This document shows, piece after piece, positions 15,234 to 19,270 of a stretch of DNA of 19,270 nucleotides. The DNA comes from Bacillota bacterium. Its GTDB lineage: Bacteria; Bacillota; Clostridia; Christensenellales; SZUA-584. Below the pieces are notes generated by a model, which worked only from the letters and a program-made list of their open reading frames with translations, ran no database searches and was not told the DNA's origin. Location of the stretch: the NCBI GenBank assembly GCA_023390815.1, contig JAEWCC010000005.1, positions 1 through 19,270 of the forward strand. Reading direction: 5' to 3'. Within the stretch, counting starts at the first letter, position 1. The number at the start of each line of letters is the position of its first letter. Made by a program: the position numbers and the translations under genes.

Positions 15234-15551
15234 TTATCCGTTTGCGCGCTGCAGATCGGAGCCTACGGCCGCCTGAAATCCATATCCCCGTACGGCTATA
15301 AAAACGATCGCGGATACAAGATTAAGGCAAACAAAGCTGGCAACCGCCGCCGCCACCAACAGCCCTTCCGAAGCGCGCTCGTTCCTGCCAAGTGCAATAC
15401 CCGCCGCGATGCCAGACACTCCGCCGAGCATGCACGGAATTCCAATGACCAGCGGCCATATATCCCGTGCAGTGAGTGCAAGGAATAAACCCGCGGCGAC
15501 CGCCAGTATTCCGGCGATAATACATAGAACCCTCCCTGTCTTCGTTGACAT
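15234..15551 (-). CDS. Small membrane protein, unrecognised (three predicted helices)
   Basis: A 105-residue hydrophobic protein with helices near 7-27, 32-55 and 63-88, a short basic N-terminus and a hydrophilic tail. Glycine- and alanine-rich helices suggest a compact membrane bundle. I do not recognise a family. The gene is supported by AAGGAG 7 bases before the ATG, by the continuous hydrophobic pattern and by a terminator downstream. It lies 75 bases after the aldose epimerase stop with no strong terminator between, so the two may share a transcript; no functional link can be claimed. Confidence 0.7.
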   Translation of the reverse strand: MSTKTGRVLCIIAGILAVAAGLFLALTARDIWPLVIGIPCMLGGVSGIAAGIALGRNERASEGLLVAAAVASFVCLNLVSAIVFIAVRGYGFQAAVGSDLQRANG

Positions 15552-15626
15552 GGAAAACTCCTTTTTATTTTATTGTGCTTATTATTCCTGAACCGGGCGT
15601 GTTTTACCCGACGTAAAGGCGCTTTC

Positions 15627-16652
15627 CTACCTCACGGAAAATTCGAAGCGCGTAAAGTATTCCTTGCACTGTCCCGCTTCGATCACGGGCGACTCGAAAT
15701 TCGCGTGGTTGACCGCATCCGGGTAATACTGCGTCTCCAGGCAGAAAGCGCGGTTTTTGTTGGCGCGGCTCTCTCCCTTCATGACGACGTTTTCATCGAG
15801 GAAGTTGCCCGTGTAAAGCTGTACGCCCGGCGAGCTCGTCGTCACTTTCATGGCGATGCCCGAAGTCTCGCAGTAAGCCTCCGCCGCATTACCACTTCGC
15901 AGCGCGAAGTTGTGGTCGTAACCGCCCGCGATTTTGAGCTGAACGTGGTCCGCACCGATATCCCACCCGATCTTCTTGGGGCTGCGGAAATCAAAAGGCG
16001 TTCCGGTAACCGGCATCAGCTCTCCGGTCGGAATCAGCGCTTCGTCCACCGCGGTAATCGCGTCCGAATCGATGCGCAGCACGTGGTCCAATATATCGTG
16101 CTCGTCCTGCCCGCCGAGGTTGAAATAGGCGTGGTTCGTCATGTTGAATATCGTCTTGCGATCCGCCATGCCGCGGTACGCAATACATAGCGCGTTGTCC
16201 TCCGTGACCGTATAGACCACGCAGACGACCAGGTTACCCGGGTACTTCTGATCTCCGTCGGCGCTCATAAGCGTGAGCTTCAGGCTGTTTTCGGTCTGCT
16301 CTGCATGCCACAGCTTCTTGTCAAAGCCCTCAAAACCGCCGTGCAGCTGGTTGGCGCGCTCGTTGCTGTCCAGTTGGTACTCCGTCCCGTCGATGCTAAA
16401 CCGGGCCCCGCCGATGCGGTTGCCGTTCCGGCCGATCAGCGCGCCAAAATAGCAGGAGTTCTTTTCGTAACCGGCAAGGCGGTCGTAGCCCAGCACCACA
16501 TCCCGCAGCCCCCCGTCCCTGTCCCTGACATAAAGGTTCACCAAAACGCCGCCAAAGTCGCTGATCCGGGCGGTAAGCCCCGACGAATTGCCAATCGTAT
16601 AAATGCTTGCCTCACGTCCTTCCGCTAAAACCCCAAAAAACTCTTTCTTCAT
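15627..16652 (-). CDS. galM: Aldose 1-epimerase (galactose mutarotase)
   Basis: A 341-residue cytoplasmic enzyme, the usual length for GalM, that interconverts alpha and beta anomers of galactose, glucose and related sugars. Catalytic and binding residues are visible: H104 in QLHGG, the proton-donor H174 in TNHAYFNL, D246 in GGYDHNF and the base E306 in CLETQYYPDA. AAAGGAG lies ~8 bases before the ATG at 16652. It follows the sugar ABC ATPase gene but is separated from it by a terminator, so it needs its own promoter within 16653-16739, where I see no convincing one. The context (ABC ATPase, YesN-like regulator) suggests use of imported sugars. Confidence 0.95.
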   Translation of the reverse strand: MKKEFFGVLAEGREASIYTIGNSSGLTARISDFGGVLVNLYVRDRDGGLRDVVLGYDRLAGYEKNSCYFGALIGRNGNRIGGARFSIDGTEYQLDSNERANQLHGGFEGFDKKLWHAEQTENSLKLTLMSADGDQKYPGNLVVCVVYTVTEDNALCIAYRGMADRKTIFNMTNHAYFNLGGQDEHDILDHVLRIDSDAITAVDEALIPTGELMPVTGTPFDFRSPKKIGWDIGADHVQLKIAGGYDHNFALRSGNAAEAYCETSGIAMKVTTSSPGVQLYTGNFLDENVVMKGESRANKNRAFCLETQYYPDAVNHANFESPVIEAGQCKEYFTRFEFSVR

Positions 16653-16739
16653 GCTACGCTCCTTTTCTCATCATCAAGCCGATCAATCCTTACGCTGTAC
16701 TATTCGCTCCAATTGCGCATTTTCCTTTTCATTACATTA

Positions 16740-16776
16740 AAAATAAGGCCCCGCACGCAAAGCATCGTACGGAGCC
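16740..16776 (-). terminator. Terminator of the sugar ABC ATPase gene
   Basis: An 11-bp stem with three G-T pairs (16747-16757 with 16766-16776) is followed on the minus strand by TTATTTTTAA. It lies 14 bases past the ATPase stop codon. Confidence 0.85.
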
Positions 16777-16789
16777 CATGCAGGGTCGT

Positions 16790-17986
<1,197 letters not shown>

Positions 17987-18000
17987 AACTTCACGGTTCT

Positions 18001-18095
18001 GCCGCGCGGCCTTTGCCTGCGCGGCTCGCCGCCGCCCCGAAGGGACGCCGACATTGCAGCAGGTCTCCACACTGCTGCACCGCAAACCGATGCGG
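18001..18095 (-). promoter_or_regulatory. Structured 5' leader of the sugar ABC ATPase gene
   Basis: Between the two-component genes and the ATPase lie three clear stem-loops on the minus strand: CCGCA/TGCGG (18080-18084 with 18091-18095), GCAGCAG/CTGCTGC (18056-18062 with 18072-18078), and a very stable GC hairpin at 18001-18025 (7 bp, one bulged base, then 3 bp and a 4-base loop). The last ends 14 bases before the ATG. No T run follows, so it is not a simple terminator. A strong AAAGGAGG just upstream (about 18106-18113) has no ATG/GTG/TTG at proper spacing. Confidence 0.55.
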
Positions 18096-18126
18096 AAAAA
18101 TCTTGCCTCCTTTTTTCACGCTTAAA

Positions 18127-18184
18127 GCGGTAAAGTGGAGCCGCAATTAAGCCTGTGTGATGTTTTCTGCCCGTTGCGGTAAAG
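18127..18184. repeat. 9-bp direct repeat GCGGTAAAG between regulator and ATPase genes
   Basis: GCGGTAAAG occurs at 18127-18135 and again at 18176-18184, 49 bp apart, in the gap between the response regulator stop and the ATPase leader. AraC-type regulators bind direct repeats, so these could be half-sites, but two short copies can also arise by chance. Confidence 0.3.
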
Positions 18185-18185
18185 C

Positions 18186-18959
18186 TCAGGACGGCAGGGT
18201 ATCCTTATCGGCCTTACCGTAATGGTCAAGGCCTGTAAGCCGTTTGCAATACTCCGAATAGCTGATTCCGGTATACTTTTTAAAGCAGCGCCCAAAGTAA
18301 TTGGGATCCGGTATGCCCACAGCCGTTGCGGCGCTGAACATCTTTTCGTTCGCCTTGGCCATGTGGATCGCCTTTTTCATCCGGCATTCCGTCAGATGTT
18401 CCACAAACGAGCTGCCAATTTCCGCTTTGAAACGGCGGCTTAAATAGCTGGAGTTAAAACCAAAGGTCTGGGCGATGAATGTCAGATTGAGGCTGGAGTC
18501 TGTATAATGCTCCTCCACATACCGCGCGATGCGCTGAATGGTGGATGGCTCGATCTCGCAGCTGCCTTCGGGCTCACGGGCGGGCTCTTCAATCACCCGG
18601 ACGACTTTCTTCAGTATCTCGTAGATTTCCGAGCGCACGATGGGCTTTAGTATATAGCCGCAGACCGGCATGCCGACGCACTGGCGCGCGTATTCAAACT
18701 CGTCAAACGCGGTGAGGATAATAATTTTAAGGCGCGGATACCGGCTGGTTGCCAGCTTCGAGAACTCGATGCCGCCCATGAACGGCATACAGACATCCAC
18801 GAACGCGATATGCGGCCGCAGTTCGTCAATCTTGTTGATGGCTTCGATGCCGCTGCCAGCCTCGCCCACCACCTCCAGACCCAGCGACTCCCAATCGATG
18901 GATTTGCGGAGCAGCATGCGGGTCGGCTCTTCATCGTCGATGAGCATCACTCGAAACAT
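18186..18959 (-). CDS. AraC-type two-component response regulator (YesN-like)
   Basis: A 257-residue DNA-binding regulator. The receiver domain (1-~120) has the acidic pair D8/D9, phospho-acceptor D55 in FVDVCMP, T83 and K105. The AraC-type double helix-turn-helix domain covers ~139-243, including SYLSRRFKAEIGSSF and YFGRCFKKYTGISYSEY. Most YesN-type regulators are longer because of a linker between the domains; this one is compact. GAGG lies ~8 bases before the ATG at 18959. The kinase stop codon is 14 bases upstream, so both come from one transcript. YesMN-type pairs usually activate neighbouring sugar ABC transporter genes; the ATPase gene just downstream fits. The last ~14 residues are a hydrophilic tail. 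Confidence 0.92.
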   Translation of the reverse strand: MFRVMLIDDEEPTRMLLRKSIDWESLGLEVVGEAGSGIEAINKIDELRPHIAFVDVCMPFMGGIEFSKLATSRYPRLKIIILTAFDEFEYARQCVGMPVCGYILKPIVRSEIYEILKKVVRVIEEPAREPEGSCEIEPSTIQRIARYVEEHYTDSSLNLTFIAQTFGFNSSYLSRRFKAEIGSSFVEHLTECRMKKAIHMAKANEKMFSAATAVGIPDPNYFGRCFKKYTGISYSEYCKRLTGLDHYGKADKDTLPS

Positions 18960-18973
18960 AAGATGACCTCGCT

Positions 18974-19270
18974 CTATCTCTTTTTTGGAATGATGATTTC
19001 GATCTCGGTAAACTCCCCGGGTTCGCTGCGTATCACGATGACGTCCTCATAGTTGCAGTAGTAGCGGATACGCTCGATGGTGCCTTTAAGCCCAAAACCC
19101 GAAAGCGCGTTTTCATCGGCGGTAGCGCCCGATAGTACTTCGTCTATCTTTTCCTGCGTCATGCCCACGCCCGTATCGTATACGGATACGTGAACCGCTC
19201 CGTCCCGTTCAAACGCGCTGATCCGGATAACGCCCTTTTCGCCCTTCAGCCGCACCCCGTGATAAAGGCT
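18974..19270 (-). CDS. Sensor histidine kinase (YesM-like), C-terminal ATPase part; 5' end outside window
   Basis: The frame is open to the window edge; 98 residues plus the TAG at 18974-18976 are visible. They form the end of a HATPase_c domain: LYHGVRLKG is the tail of the N-box (usually NAIxHGI), DTGVGM the G1 box, and GFGLKGTIERIRYY the G2 region. The final EIEIIIPKK strand is typical of YesM/LytS-type kinases that pair with AraC-type regulators. The sensor, HAMP and phospho-acceptor domains lie outside. In G2 a Gly replaces the common Asn (GLKG for GLKN), a mild departure. The response regulator follows after 14 bases. Confidence 0.88.
   Translation of the reverse strand, partial: SLYHGVRLKGEKGVIRISAFERDGAVHVSVYDTGVGMTQEKIDEVLSGATADENALSGFGLKGTIERIRYYCNYEDVIVIRSEPGEFTEIEIIIPKKR

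Noticed and set aside
18001..18025. Rho-independent terminator for the response regulator
   Set aside because: The stem is strong but no T run follows on the minus strand; the next bases are AGAACCGTGAAG leading into the ATPase ATG.
17987..18085. TTG start at 18085 extending the ABC ATPase by 33 residues
   Set aside because: The extension is Arg/Cys-rich and unlike any ATPase N-terminus, and the nearest strong Shine-Dalgarno is ~20 bases away. MAKVVLKN at 17986 is the normal family start.

Overview
The window looks like chromosomal DNA of a GC-rich, spore-forming, anaerobic Firmicute, probably class Clostridia. The reasons are a SipL-type SPOCS/LysM spore-coat morphogenesis protein, a B12-binding radical SAM protein of the DUF4080 type, a RACo/RamA-like corrinoid-activator ATPase with a DUF1638 partner, an AraC-type (YesN-like) two-component pair, AGGAGG-type ribosome binding sites and TATAAT-type promoters. 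No rRNA, tRNA, CRISPR array, phage gene or transposase was seen. The species is not identifiable by eye.

Layout, left to right. Positions 1-812 (+) are the 3' part of a PEP-utilising enzyme, closed by a strong terminator. Positions 1040-2474 (+) are a tightly coupled three-gene operon: a UPF0316 membrane protein, a LOG-family phosphoribohydrolase and a UPF0237 ACT-domain protein. It has a good promoter with a palindrome between the -35 and -10 boxes, and both gene junctions are 4-base ATGA overlaps. Positions 2475-2815 hold no gene; they hold a palindrome-rich REP/MITE-like element between two nearly identical hairpins, then terminators facing both ways.

From 2816 to the end every gene is on the minus strand. 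In transcription order from the right edge these are: a sensor histidine kinase (partial) and an AraC-type response regulator; a UgpC/MsmX-type sugar ABC ATPase behind a structured leader; aldose 1-epimerase and a small three-helix membrane protein; an overlapping DUF1638, RACo-like ATPase and DUF998 operon; a giant exported multi-domain surface protein of about 1838 residues; a B12-binding radical SAM protein; and the SipL-like protein. Rho-independent terminators separate most of these units.

The right third (15.6-19.3 kb) is consistent with sugar sensing and uptake: two-component regulator, transporter ATPase and mutarotase. No substrate-binding protein or permease is in view. The DUF1638/RACo-like pair resembles accessory proteins of corrinoid methyltransferase systems, but no methyltransferase or corrinoid protein lies beside it. 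The points most worth following are: that orphan activator operon, with an unusual four-cysteine N-terminus on the ATPase; a predicted leaderless mRNA for the radical SAM gene; a 78-bp in-frame insert in the ABC ATPase bounded by an 11-bp direct repeat; palindromes inside the PEP-enzyme reading frame; and the multi-hairpin leader before the ATPase.
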